Shown here: positions 1 to 6,726 of the stretch, piece after piece
How positions within the stretch are numbered: the first letter of the stretch is position 1
Layout: each line of letters begins with the position of its first letter
Assembly (NCBI GenBank): GCA_036013505.1
Contig: CP107851.1
Span: 5,420,001-5,484,000, forward strand
Length of the DNA stretch: 64,000 nucleotides
Reading direction: 5' to 3'
From: Streptomyces sp. NBC_00510
GTDB lineage: Bacteria; Actinomycetota; Actinomycetes; Streptomycetales; Streptomycetaceae
The notes under the pieces: generated by a model
Seen by the model: only the letters and a program-made list of their open reading frames with translations
Database searches by the model: none
Told to the model about the DNA's origin: nothing
Translations under genes and position numbers: made by a program

Positions 1-202
1 TCTTGCTGTCGCGGTTGAGCGTGATGGTGCCGTCCGGGGAGCGGCTGTCGAAGTGGACGAGGTACGCCGGGACGCCGTGCGGGTCGGCGGCGCTGTAGGT
101 GGCCGCGACGATGTCCAGGTCGCTGGCGGGTGCGCCGAGCGGGCTGGGGTCCCACTTGAGCCGGACCTCGACCTTGCCGAGGCCTTTGGTGACATTGCTC
201 AC
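1..202 (-). CDS. TerD-family protein, N-terminal part (cut by window edge)
   Basis: Only the first 67 codons are visible; the gene continues left of base 1. It starts with GTG at 202-200, preceded by AGGAG at a good distance. Residues 48-67 read LVHFDSRSPDGTITLNRDSK, the hallmark strand-loop region of TerD domains, whose acidic residues bind calcium in characterised members. TerD proteins occur in tellurite-resistance and stress loci, and Streptomyces carry many paralogs, some linked to calcium-dependent development. Which paralog this is cannot be decided from the fragment. The 230 bases between it and the divergent sigma gene must hold both promoters. Confidence 0.75.
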   Translation of the reverse strand, partial: MSNVTKGLGKVEVRLKWDPSPLGAPASDLDIVAATYSAADPHGVPAYLVHFDSRSPDGTITLNRDSK

Positions 203-432
203 TGGCTGGCTCTCCTTGCTTCCGGCTGGTCGGGTGCGGAGGCGGCTGTCACGGGGAACGCCCTTTCGTCTGCCGTCAGTTGGGGGACGACCGCGTGCCG
301 CGCGCCCGTCCGAGGCGGCAACGAACGAGGGCGATCCCGGATTCCTGGCAACCGGTCCGGGGTCCCAGACGGTTCATGCGGGTGTGAGGCTGCTGGGAGC
401 ACGGACAGGAACACGATGGCAAGGACACCACG

Positions 433-954
433 GTGAGGGATGCGGAGACGGACTTCGAGGAGTTCGTCGCCGCGCGCGGGCCGCGGTTGCTGCGGGTCGC
501 CTGGCTGCTGACCGGGGACACGCACCTGGCGGAGGACCTGCTGCAGACGGTCCTGGCCAAGGTGTGGCCGAAGTGGCGGGGCATAGCCGCGGAGAACCCG
601 GAAGCGTACGTGCGCAGGGCCCTGGTGAACACGGCCTCCTCGTGGTGGCAGCGCCGCTGGCGGGGCGAGGTGCCGCACGGCGAGGTGCCGGACACGGTGA
701 CGGCGGTGGCGGACCCGTTCGCCTCGGTCGACCTGGAGCAGTCGCTCGCGGTGCTGATACGCCGGCTGCCCGCGCGGCAGCGGGCGGTGGTCGTGCTGCG
801 CTACTTCGAGGACCTGAGCGTCGAGGAGACCGCCGAGGTGCTCGGCTGCCGGCCGGGCACGGTGAAGAGCCAGGCCGCCAAGGCGCTGGCCATGCTGCGG
901 GGGCAGGTCGCGGCAGTGCCGAGCCTGGCGAAGGGTGGTGAGCGGTGTGGATGA
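433..954 (+). CDS. ECF RNA polymerase sigma factor, SigE-like family
   Basis: A 173-residue ECF sigma factor with only regions sigma2 and sigma4. Residues 5-75 form sigma2 (the FEEFVAARGPRLLRVAWLL start and the AEDLLQTVLAKVW core-binding helix). Residues 110-160 form sigma4 with a helix-turn-helix (LSVEETAEVLGCRPGTVKSQ). It would direct RNA polymerase to a small extracytoplasmic-function regulon. The GTG start at 433 follows AAGGAC. The last 20 bases overlap the next gene, which encodes a single-pass membrane protein. That arrangement often pairs an ECF factor with its membrane-bound regulator, but the partner shows no recognised anti-sigma domain. The subfamily is the one annotated as SigE family in Streptomyces and is not necessarily the cell-envelope SigE. 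Confidence 0.9.
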   Translation: MRDAETDFEEFVAARGPRLLRVAWLLTGDTHLAEDLLQTVLAKVWPKWRGIAAENPEAYVRRALVNTASSWWQRRWRGEVPHGEVPDTVTAVADPFASVDLEQSLAVLIRRLPARQRAVVVLRYFEDLSVEETAEVLGCRPGTVKSQAAKALAMLRGQVAAVPSLAKGGERCG

Positions 955-1792
955 GGAGCCTGAGCCGGAGGAGGAGTGGGAGCTGAGCGTGCTGCTGGAG
1001 CGCGCCGTGCCGCAGCCGGCCGCGCCCCACGACCGGATGGCGCAGATCAGGCGGCGGGTACGGCGGCGCAGGCGGCGCCGGGTGGTCGCCGGGGCGGTGG
1101 CCGCGGTCGGCGGTGTCACGGCGGCGGCGGTGGTGGCCGCCGCGTTGCTGCAGCCCGCGGGTCCCGTGACGCCCCGGGGGCAGCACGTCCTCCCCGCCGC
1201 GTCCCCGTCCCGCGCGGTGCCCGCCCCGGGGTCCCCCCTGCCGACGTCGACGAGGAGCGCGCACCCCGGCTACGCGCTGGTCAGCCTGGACGCCCTGTCC
1301 GGGCTGACGCTGAAACTGCCCGGCGAGGGCTGGCGGTCCCTCGTGACCACCGACCCGCGGGGCCTGGTGGTCGGGTTCGTCGGCTCCGGGCCGCTCCACG
1401 AGCGCGGCGGGTGCACGAAGCAGGAGATGATCCGCTACTCGGTCTGCCCGCCCGTGGACAAGGTCGCCGAGGGCGGGGTGCTGATCGCCTTCGAACAGGT
1501 GGGGGCGCCCGTGGGCGACGGCACGAGGTCCGGCCGGTTCGTGGTGAAGGGCGTGGCGTCCGCGGGTGAGGGCTGCCGCGCGCTCGGCGGCCAGTGGGAG
1601 CTCACGGCCTGGGGGGAGGACCCGGACCCCGCGTCCTCCGTCGGTCTCGTGGTCAGCGCCTGTTTCAACCGTACGGCGAAGGACACCATCGCCGCGGTCA
1701 CCACCGGCCTCAAGACCGCGAGCTACACCTCGGCGTCCCCCGGCGGGCCGACCGGTCCGGGCCGTCCGACCGGTACGGGAACGCCGGGCTGA
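935..1792 (+). CDS. single-pass membrane protein coupled to ECF sigma factor
   Basis: A 285-residue protein not assigned to a named family. It has an acidic N terminus, a very basic stretch around residues 32-49 (IRRRVRRRRRRR), one membrane helix at about 50-72, and an extracytoplasmic domain with four Cys that may form disulfides. The tail is Gly/Pro/Thr-rich. The topology (cytoplasmic N terminus, one helix, outside domain) is that of a membrane anti-sigma or co-sensor protein. With the 20-base overlap with the upstream ECF gene, a regulatory role is inferred, not shown. Starts at GTG 935, 938 or 947 are possible; AAGGG at 931-935 fits 947 best. Confidence 0.75.
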   Translation: MVSGVDEEPEPEEEWELSVLLERAVPQPAAPHDRMAQIRRRVRRRRRRRVVAGAVAAVGGVTAAAVVAAALLQPAGPVTPRGQHVLPAASPSRAVPAPGSPLPTSTRSAHPGYALVSLDALSGLTLKLPGEGWRSLVTTDPRGLVVGFVGSGPLHERGGCTKQEMIRYSVCPPVDKVAEGGVLIAFEQVGAPVGDGTRSGRFVVKGVASAGEGCRALGGQWELTAWGEDPDPASSVGLVVSACFNRTAKDTIAAVTTGLKTASYTSASPGGPTGPGRPTGTGTPG

Positions 1793-1799
1793 CCCACTG

Positions 1800-1859
1800 G
1801 GCTGACCGGCCGGGGACCGGACCGTCCGCTCCACGGAGTCCCTCCGGCCGGTGTCAGCC
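1800..1859. terminator. inverted repeat between convergent genes
   Basis: GGCTGACCGGCCGG at 1800-1813 pairs with CCGGCCGGTGTCAGCC at 1844-1859, with two extra bases in one arm. It sits between the convergent stops at 1792 and 1854 and could terminate both transcripts. The right arm overlaps the stop codon of the minus-strand lipoprotein gene. There is no U-tract, as is usual in Streptomyces. Confidence 0.5.
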
Positions 1860-2651
1860 GCCCTGCTCGTGGCGGGGACGCATCGCCTGCCGCTGGACGC
1901 GCCGCCCGAACGCGGACAGCAGCGGTTCCACGGCGGCGCGCGGGAGCACGACCTTCTGCCGGCCCGTGGGCGGGGCCGCCACCTCGCCCCGGTCGAACGT
2001 CACGACCAGGTTCCCGCAGCCGGTGAAGGCCAGGTCGTCCAGGACGGCGCGGCGCGCCGCCGGATCCTGCAGCGCGCGGAGCCCGCGCGGGTCGTGACCG
2101 GCGCGGGCGGCGAGCGCCCGGACCAGGTGCCCGGCGAGGTCGCCGGCCGCGTCCGGACCGACCATGGCGAGGGCGGGCAGCACCTCGCCGGAGCGGCCGT
2201 CGTACCAGTACGTGGCCGTCGTGGTGCCGCTCCCGGAGGTGGTGCCGTCCCCGGCGGCGGTGCCCTCGGCCGTCGTCAGTTGGACGCCGAGCACGTCCCC
2301 GGACGCGGCCAGGAACGTGTACGAGATGGTGAACTCGCCCGCGCAGGCGGCACCGTGCCCGTGCGCGGCCAGGAAGTCCCGCAACCCGCGGCGCACCTCG
2401 CGGTCGAGCGTCCGGGTCAGCGGCCGTGCGCCCGGGACGGACGGGTAGCTCGTCGACCAGCGGCAGGCGCCGCCGGTGCCCCGGGCGCCGATGACCCGCA
2501 GCCCGTGGATCCAGGTGGGCATGACCGCCCTGACCTCCTGTCCGTCGGCGGAGGGGTTCGCGGGGGAGGGCCCTCCGCCGGAGGGCGCCGTGCACGCGGG
2601 GACGGCCAGCAGCGCGGCCACGGCGACGGCGGCGATCGGCACGGACTTCAC
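1854..2651 (-). CDS. secreted lipoprotein, RsiV/DUF3298-like domain
   Basis: A 265-residue exported protein starting at GTG 2651. Residues 1-19 are a signal peptide ending in the lipobox-like VPAC, so the mature protein would be lipid-anchored at the Cys. The rest resembles DUF3298/RsiV-like domains: an FTISYTF strand, a YWYDGRSGEVLPALAM strand pair, and a late strand TGCGNLVVTFDRGEVA. RsiV-type domains in Firmicutes bind lysozyme or act in anti-sigma factors, but here no sigma-binding segment precedes the signal peptide. The ligand is unknown. The gene is divergent from the Rho paralog and convergent with the sigma-linked membrane protein. Confidence 0.7.
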   Translation of the reverse strand: MKSVPIAAVAVAALLAVPACTAPSGGGPSPANPSADGQEVRAVMPTWIHGLRVIGARGTGGACRWSTSYPSVPGARPLTRTLDREVRRGLRDFLAAHGHGAACAGEFTISYTFLAASGDVLGVQLTTAEGTAAGDGTTSGSGTTTATYWYDGRSGEVLPALAMVGPDAAGDLAGHLVRALAARAGHDPRGLRALQDPAARRAVLDDLAFTGCGNLVVTFDRGEVAAPPTGRQKVVLPRAAVEPLLSAFGRRVQRQAMRPRHEQGG

Positions 2652-2761
2652 CCGGCGACCGTAACCGCCCCCGGGTCCGGGGCGGTTGGCCGTGCCGTAT
2701 CCGGACCGGGGCGTGACAGGTTCGCGACATCGAGGCGGTCCCCCGCCCGGGGTGGTGGTGC

Positions 2762-2972
2762 TACAGTGCGAGGAGCACGGCTGTGCGCCCTTCTTCGGCG
2801 CCGGTGCTCCTCCGCGTGACCGCCCGGCGGTCCGCTCCCGCAGTCCACTGCGGTGTTCCCCTTCGCCCACGCCCCGCGTCGGCGATCTTCCCGAGGCTCC
2901 GCCTCTTGCGCCGCGTGTCCCGGCGGCCGGCCCATTCCGCCGCCGTACGCGCCCTTCCCCCGAGGACCACGT
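2762..2972 (+). promoter_or_regulatory. putative promoter and structured C-rich leader of the rho paralog
   Basis: A TACAGT -10-like box lies at 2762-2767 with no convincing -35. The following ~200 bases before the start codon hold a 9-bp stem (GAGGAGCAC 2770-2778 with GTGCTCCTC 2804-2812), a second hairpin (CCGCAG 2838-2843 with CTGCGG 2848-2853), and long pyrimidine-rich, G-poor stretches such as those around 2855-2905. Rho genes are often autoregulated by Rho-dependent termination in a C-rich leader; that role is inferred here. Confidence 0.4.
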
Positions 2973-4139
2973 ATGTCCACAGCTCCCACCACCACCCCCA
3001 CCCCCACCCCCACCCCCACTCCCGCTTCCTCCCCCTCGGGCGAACGGCTCGTCGCCGTCGCCGGGGTCCTCGACGTCGAGGGCGGGCGCGGCTTCCTGCG
3101 CACCGCGGGTTACGCGCAGGGCCCGCACGACGTCCCGGTGCCGCCGGAGGTGATCAGGCGGCACGGGCTGCGCAAGGGCGACGCCGTCGAAGGCGTGGCC
3201 ACGGCCGGCCGCTCCCGCGCCCTCGTACGGGCCGACCAGGTCGGCGGGCTGCCCGCCGGCCTGGCCCGCGGGCGGCGGCACTTCGCGGACCTGACCCCGC
3301 TCCACCCGTCCGAGCGGCTGCGCCTGGAGTGCCCGCAGGGCGGTCTGACCACCCGAGTCGTGGATCTGCTGGCCCCCGTCGGCAAGGGCCAGCGCGGGCT
3401 GATCGTGGCGCCGCCGAAGGCCGGCAAGACGATGCTGCTGCGGCGGCTGGCCGACGCCGTCGCGGACAACCACCCCGAGTGCCACCTGATGGTGGTGCTC
3501 CTGGACGAACGGCCGGAGGAGGTCACCGACATGCGGCGGTCGGTGCGGGGCGAGGTCGTCGCCTCGACCTTCGACCGCACGCCCAAGCAGCACATCGCCG
3601 TCGCCGAACTGGCCGTCGAGCGGGCCAAGCGCCTGGTCGAGACCGGCCGGGACGTGGTCGTGCTGCTGGACTCCCTCACCCGGCTGTGCCGGGCGCACAA
3701 CAACGCGGCCTCCTCGGGCGGCCGGACGCTGTCCGGAGGTGTCGACGCGGCGGCGCTGCTCGGCCCGAAGCGGCTGTTCGGCTCGGCGCGCCTCGCGGAG
3801 GAGGGCGGTTCGCTGACCATCCTGGCCACCGCGCTGGTCGACACCGGATCGCGCGCCGACGACTACTTCTTCGAGGAGATGAAGAGCACCGGCAACATGG
3901 AGTTGCGGCTGGACCGGGGGCTGGCCGACCGGCGGGTCTTCCCGGCGGTGGACGTCGGCCCGTCGGGGACCCGGCGTGAGGAACTGCTGCTCAGTCCTGC
4001 GGAACTGGCGGCCGCGCGCGGTCTGCGGCGGGCGCTGCGTGGTGCGGGGAGTTTCGAGACGCTGCTGGAGCGGATGCGGGCGACCCCGGACAACGCGGCC
4101 TTCCTGCGGCAGATCCGCGGCACGGTGCCGGCCGCCTGA
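2973..4139 (+). CDS. Rho-type transcription termination factor (short paralog)
   Basis: A 388-residue Rho homolog starting at ATG 2973 after GAGGA. Residues 1-22 are a Thr/Pro repeat encoded by a CCCCCA microsatellite. The cold-shock-type primary RNA site follows (GGRGFLRT, about residues 36-43), then the RecA-like ATPase: Walker A APPKAGKT at 146-153, the DERPEEV segment, Walker B ending at D233, the LLGPKRLFGSAR Q-loop and the STGNMEL R-loop. All core Rho motifs look intact, so an RNA-dependent helicase/terminator is expected. It lacks the N-terminal helical bundle and the large Arg/Asp-rich insertion of the usual Streptomyces Rho, so it is probably a second Rho. Bicyclomycin sensitivity cannot be judged. 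Confidence 0.85.
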   Translation: MSTAPTTTPTPTPTPTPASSPSGERLVAVAGVLDVEGGRGFLRTAGYAQGPHDVPVPPEVIRRHGLRKGDAVEGVATAGRSRALVRADQVGGLPAGLARGRRHFADLTPLHPSERLRLECPQGGLTTRVVDLLAPVGKGQRGLIVAPPKAGKTMLLRRLADAVADNHPECHLMVVLLDERPEEVTDMRRSVRGEVVASTFDRTPKQHIAVAELAVERAKRLVETGRDVVVLLDSLTRLCRAHNNAASSGGRTLSGGVDAAALLGPKRLFGSARLAEEGGSLTILATALVDTGSRADDYFFEEMKSTGNMELRLDRGLADRRVFPAVDVGPSGTRREELLLSPAELAAARGLRRALRGAGSFETLLERMRATPDNAAFLRQIRGTVPAA

Positions 4140-4165
4140 CCCCGCGGCGCCCGCATGATGGAGCG

Positions 4166-4831
4166 GTGACCACACCGCAGCGCGTGGGGCCCCGGGGTGC
4201 CGTGCGGCGGGACCGGCCGCCCGGTTTCGTCTGGTACGCGGCCTACGGCTCCAACACCCACCTCGTGCGCCTCAACAGCTACCTCGCCGGCGGGGTGCCC
4301 CCCGGCGGCGGCCGGGAGTACCCGGGCTGCCGGGACGCGCGCCCGCCGCTGCGGTCGGTGCCGCTGGAACTGCCGGGGCGGATGTACTTCGCGACGCGGT
4401 CGCCGGTCTGGTCGGGCGGCCGGGCCTTCTACGACGGCGACGTGCCGGGCGGCGGGGTGCGCGCCAGGGCCCATCTGCTGACGGTCGGTCAGTTCTCGGA
4501 CATCGCGGCCCAGGAGATGTACCGGTCGCCGGGCTCCGACCTCGACCTCGCCGAGGTGCTCCGGCACGGCAGGGCCCGGCTGGGCGACGGGCGGTACGAG
4601 ACGCTGCTGTACCCCGGGGACGTGGACGGGCACCCGGTGCTCACCTTCACCGCGCCCTGGGGCTCCGGCGGGGCCGAGCACGTCAGGCCGTCCGGGAACT
4701 ACATGCGGCACATCGCCGAGGGCCTGGCCGAGACGGGCGCCTGGGACCTGCCCGGCATCGCGGCCTACCTCGCGGAGTGCGCCGACGGGGCCTGGGACCC
4801 GCGGGAGATCACGGCGCTGCTCGGACGGTGA
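4166..4831 (+). CDS. gamma-glutamylcyclotransferase-fold hypothetical protein
   Basis: A 221-residue protein with the motif YAAYGSN near residue 24, matching the substrate-pocket YGSN loop of the GGCT/AIG2 fold, where a cyclotransferase would act on gamma-glutamyl amines. Such Streptomyces proteins are usually left as hypothetical. Its activity, and whether the catalytic Glu is present, were not established. The GTG start at 4166 is 26 bases after the rho paralog, with a GGAG just upstream. CATGAT six bases before the start could also act as a -10 for a leaderless mRNA. Confidence 0.65.
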   Translation: MTTPQRVGPRGAVRRDRPPGFVWYAAYGSNTHLVRLNSYLAGGVPPGGGREYPGCRDARPPLRSVPLELPGRMYFATRSPVWSGGRAFYDGDVPGGGVRARAHLLTVGQFSDIAAQEMYRSPGSDLDLAEVLRHGRARLGDGRYETLLYPGDVDGHPVLTFTAPWGSGGAEHVRPSGNYMRHIAEGLAETGAWDLPGIAAYLAECADGAWDPREITALLGR

Positions 4832-4918
4832 CACGCGGCGCCGATGGATTACGGCGGCGCCGGCGGTCCTAGGGACGTACGCGGTACGCATCCCCGCATC
4901 CGCCCCAGGAGGTCGCCC

Positions 4919-5326
4919 ATGGCCCGGCCCGCGCCGCCCCCGCCCGCGTCCCGACCGGGCGGTGGGCCCGCCGTGCTCGTCCTGACCGGGCGGCTCGACC
5001 GCGCCGGGATCCCGCCGCTGGTGGAGCGGCTGCGCGCGCTGCTGGCCGAGCGGGGCGGCGGGACGGTGCTGTGCGACGTGGGCGGGCTCGACGGCGCTCC
5101 GGACGTCGTGCTGGTCGACGCCATCGCGCGGTTGCAGCTGACCGCCCGGCGCCACGGCGGCCGGATCCGGCTGCGGGGCGCCGGGGGCGCGCTGCGGGAA
5201 CTGCTGGCGCTCACCGGGCTGGGCGGGCTAGCGGGCCTCGGGTCCGAGGCGCGCGGGGAGGCCGAACAGCGGGAAGAGCCGCTCGGTGTCGAGGAAGGAG
5301 TTGAGCCCGGTGATCCGGCCGTCTGA
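4919..5326 (+). CDS. STAS-domain protein (anti-anti-sigma-like)
   Basis: A 135-residue protein starting at ATG 4919 after a strong AGGAGG. Residues 15-105 form a STAS domain: LVLTGRLD strand, GGGTVLCDVGGL, then DVVLVDAIARLQLTARRHGGRIRL. STAS proteins bind anti-sigma kinases in partner-switching modules. The usual phospho-acceptor Ser falls where an Asp (DVVLVDAI) is seen, so it may not be phosphorylated. The last 33 codons are antisense to the 3' end of the convergent sigma gene, giving a polar Glu/Gly tail. Two SpoIIE-type phosphatases in the window are possible functional partners, but neither is adjacent. Confidence 0.75.
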   Translation: MARPAPPPPASRPGGGPAVLVLTGRLDRAGIPPLVERLRALLAERGGGTVLCDVGGLDGAPDVVLVDAIARLQLTARRHGGRIRLRGAGGALRELLALTGLGGLAGLGSEARGEAEQREEPLGVEEGVEPGDPAV

Positions 5327-6214
5327 TATCTCGATGACCTGCAGCGCCCACGGCTCGTGACCCCCGTCGGGGCTGGGCCGGTACTGCCCGAAGCCCGGTG
5401 TGCCGTTGGCCGTGACCGGGACGAGCCGCGAACCGCGGCAGCCGGAGCCGAGCCCGAGCATCCAGGCCCTGATGTCCGCGGATCCGCGCAGCCACAGGCC
5501 GAAGGGCGGCATGGACAGCGTGGCGTCCTCGTGGAGCAGTGAGGTGAGGGCGTCGAGGTCGTACGACTCGAAGGCGGCGACGTAGCGGCCGAGCAGGGCG
5601 CGCTGCTCCTCGTCGAGCGGACGGGCCGGGTCGGTCGTGGCGGGGCCGGCGGCGGCGAGGGCGGCGCGGGCCCGCTGCAGCGCGCTGTTGACCGAGGCGA
5701 CGGTGGTGTCGAGCAGCTCGGCGACCTCGGCCGCCTTCCAGGCCAGCACCTCCCGCAGGATGAGCACGGCCCGCTGGCGCGGCGCGAGGTGCTGCAGGGC
5801 GGCGACGAACGCCAGGCGCACGCTCTCGCGCTGGTCGGCGAGGTCGGCGGGGTCGCCCGTCTCGGGCAGGACGCGGCCGTCGGGGGCGGGGGAGATCCAG
5901 GTGCTCTCCGGCAGGGTGCCGGGCAGCGGGCCGTCGGCGCTGCCGGGCGAGGCCAGGTCCATCGGGCGGGCCCGGCGCCCGGTGCCGCCCAGGATGTCCA
6001 GGCACGCGTTGGTGGCGATGCGGTAGAGCCAGGAACGCAGGCTGGAGCGGCCCTCGAACCGGTCGTACGCCCGCCAGGCGCGCACCATCGTCTCCTGGAC
6101 GGCGTCCTCCGCCTCGAAGGCCGAGCCCAGCATCCGGTAGCAGTAGCCGGTCAGCTCCGCGCGGTAGCGCTCCAGCTCCTGCGCCACGTCCGGGGGTGCA
6201 GCGAGATCGCTCAT
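5228..6214 (-). CDS. sigma-70 family factor, TIGR02960-like, with SnoaL-like C-terminal domain
   Basis: A 328-residue factor from ATG 6214, preceded by GGAGGAG. Sigma2 spans about residues 12-80 (YRAELTGYCYRMLGSAFEAED, FEGRSSLRSWLYRIATN). Sigma4 spans about 145-195 (LAPRQRAVLILREVLAWKAAEVA). A SnoaL/NTF2-like domain spans 215-325 (LLGRYVAAFESYDLDALTSLLHE...). In such ECF groups the C-terminal extension modulates sigma activity in place of a classical anti-sigma factor. The divergently transcribed VOC protein, 95 bases away, is a plausible target or partner. The 3' end overlaps the STAS gene by 99 bases tail-to-tail. Confidence 0.88.
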   Translation of the reverse strand: MSDLAAPPDVAQELERYRAELTGYCYRMLGSAFEAEDAVQETMVRAWRAYDRFEGRSSLRSWLYRIATNACLDILGGTGRRARPMDLASPGSADGPLPGTLPESTWISPAPDGRVLPETGDPADLADQRESVRLAFVAALQHLAPRQRAVLILREVLAWKAAEVAELLDTTVASVNSALQRARAALAAAGPATTDPARPLDEEQRALLGRYVAAFESYDLDALTSLLHEDATLSMPPFGLWLRGSADIRAWMLGLGSGCRGSRLVPVTANGTPGFGQYRPSPDGGHEPWALQVIEISDGRITGLNSFLDTERLFPLFGLPARLGPEAR

Positions 6215-6309
6215 GGTTCTCCTCCGCCTTCCGATGAGTTCCGGAGCGTCCACGGGTCTACTTCAGCACAGACCACTGACAGAAACCCCGGAACGGAACG
6301 AGGCGGACC

Positions 6310-6714
6310 ATGCCGACCCAGATCTTCGTCAACCTCCCCGTGCAGGACCTGCCCAGGTCGAAGGCCTTCTTCGGCGGCCTCGGCTTCTCCTTCGACGCCC
6401 GGTTCACCGACGACGACGCCGCGTGCATGGTGATCGGCGAGGGCATCTTCGCGATGCTGCTCGTCGAGCCCTTCTTCCGGCAGTTCACCAAGAAGGAGGT
6501 CGCGGACGCCACGAAGACCACGGAGTCCATCCTCTGCCTGGGCGTCGAGTCGCGGGAGCGCGCGGACGAGCTGGCCGACGCGGCCCTGGCCACGGGCGGG
6601 TCGCCCTCGAACGAGCCCATGGACCAGGGGCCGATGTACGGCCGCAGCTTCCAGGACCCGGACGGCCACCTGTGGGAGGTCGTGTACATGGACCCGGCCG
6701 CCCTCCAGGACTGA
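6310..6714 (+). CDS. VOC-family (glyoxalase/bleomycin-resistance-like) protein
   Basis: A 134-residue, two-module VOC protein starting at ATG 6310 after an AACGAGG stretch. Module one begins with QIFVNLPVQDLPRSKAFF. Module two ends with the typical SFQDPDGHLWEVVYMD, which contributes a His and a Glu to the metal site in active members. The set resembles PhnB-like/VOC proteins often sited beside ECF sigma genes. Substrate unknown; an enzyme or a drug-binding protein are both possible. It is divergent from the TIGR02960 sigma factor and convergent with the phosphatase gene, whose stop lies 13 bases beyond. Confidence 0.85.
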   Translation: MPTQIFVNLPVQDLPRSKAFFGGLGFSFDARFTDDDAACMVIGEGIFAMLLVEPFFRQFTKKEVADATKTTESILCLGVESRERADELADAALATGGSPSNEPMDQGPMYGRSFQDPDGHLWEVVYMDPAALQD

Positions 6715-6726
6715 CGCGCCGCACGC

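Noticed and set aside
2994..3019. CCCCCA microsatellite as a possible regulatory repeat
   Set aside because: It is inside the rho paralog and simply encodes its Thr/Pro N terminus.
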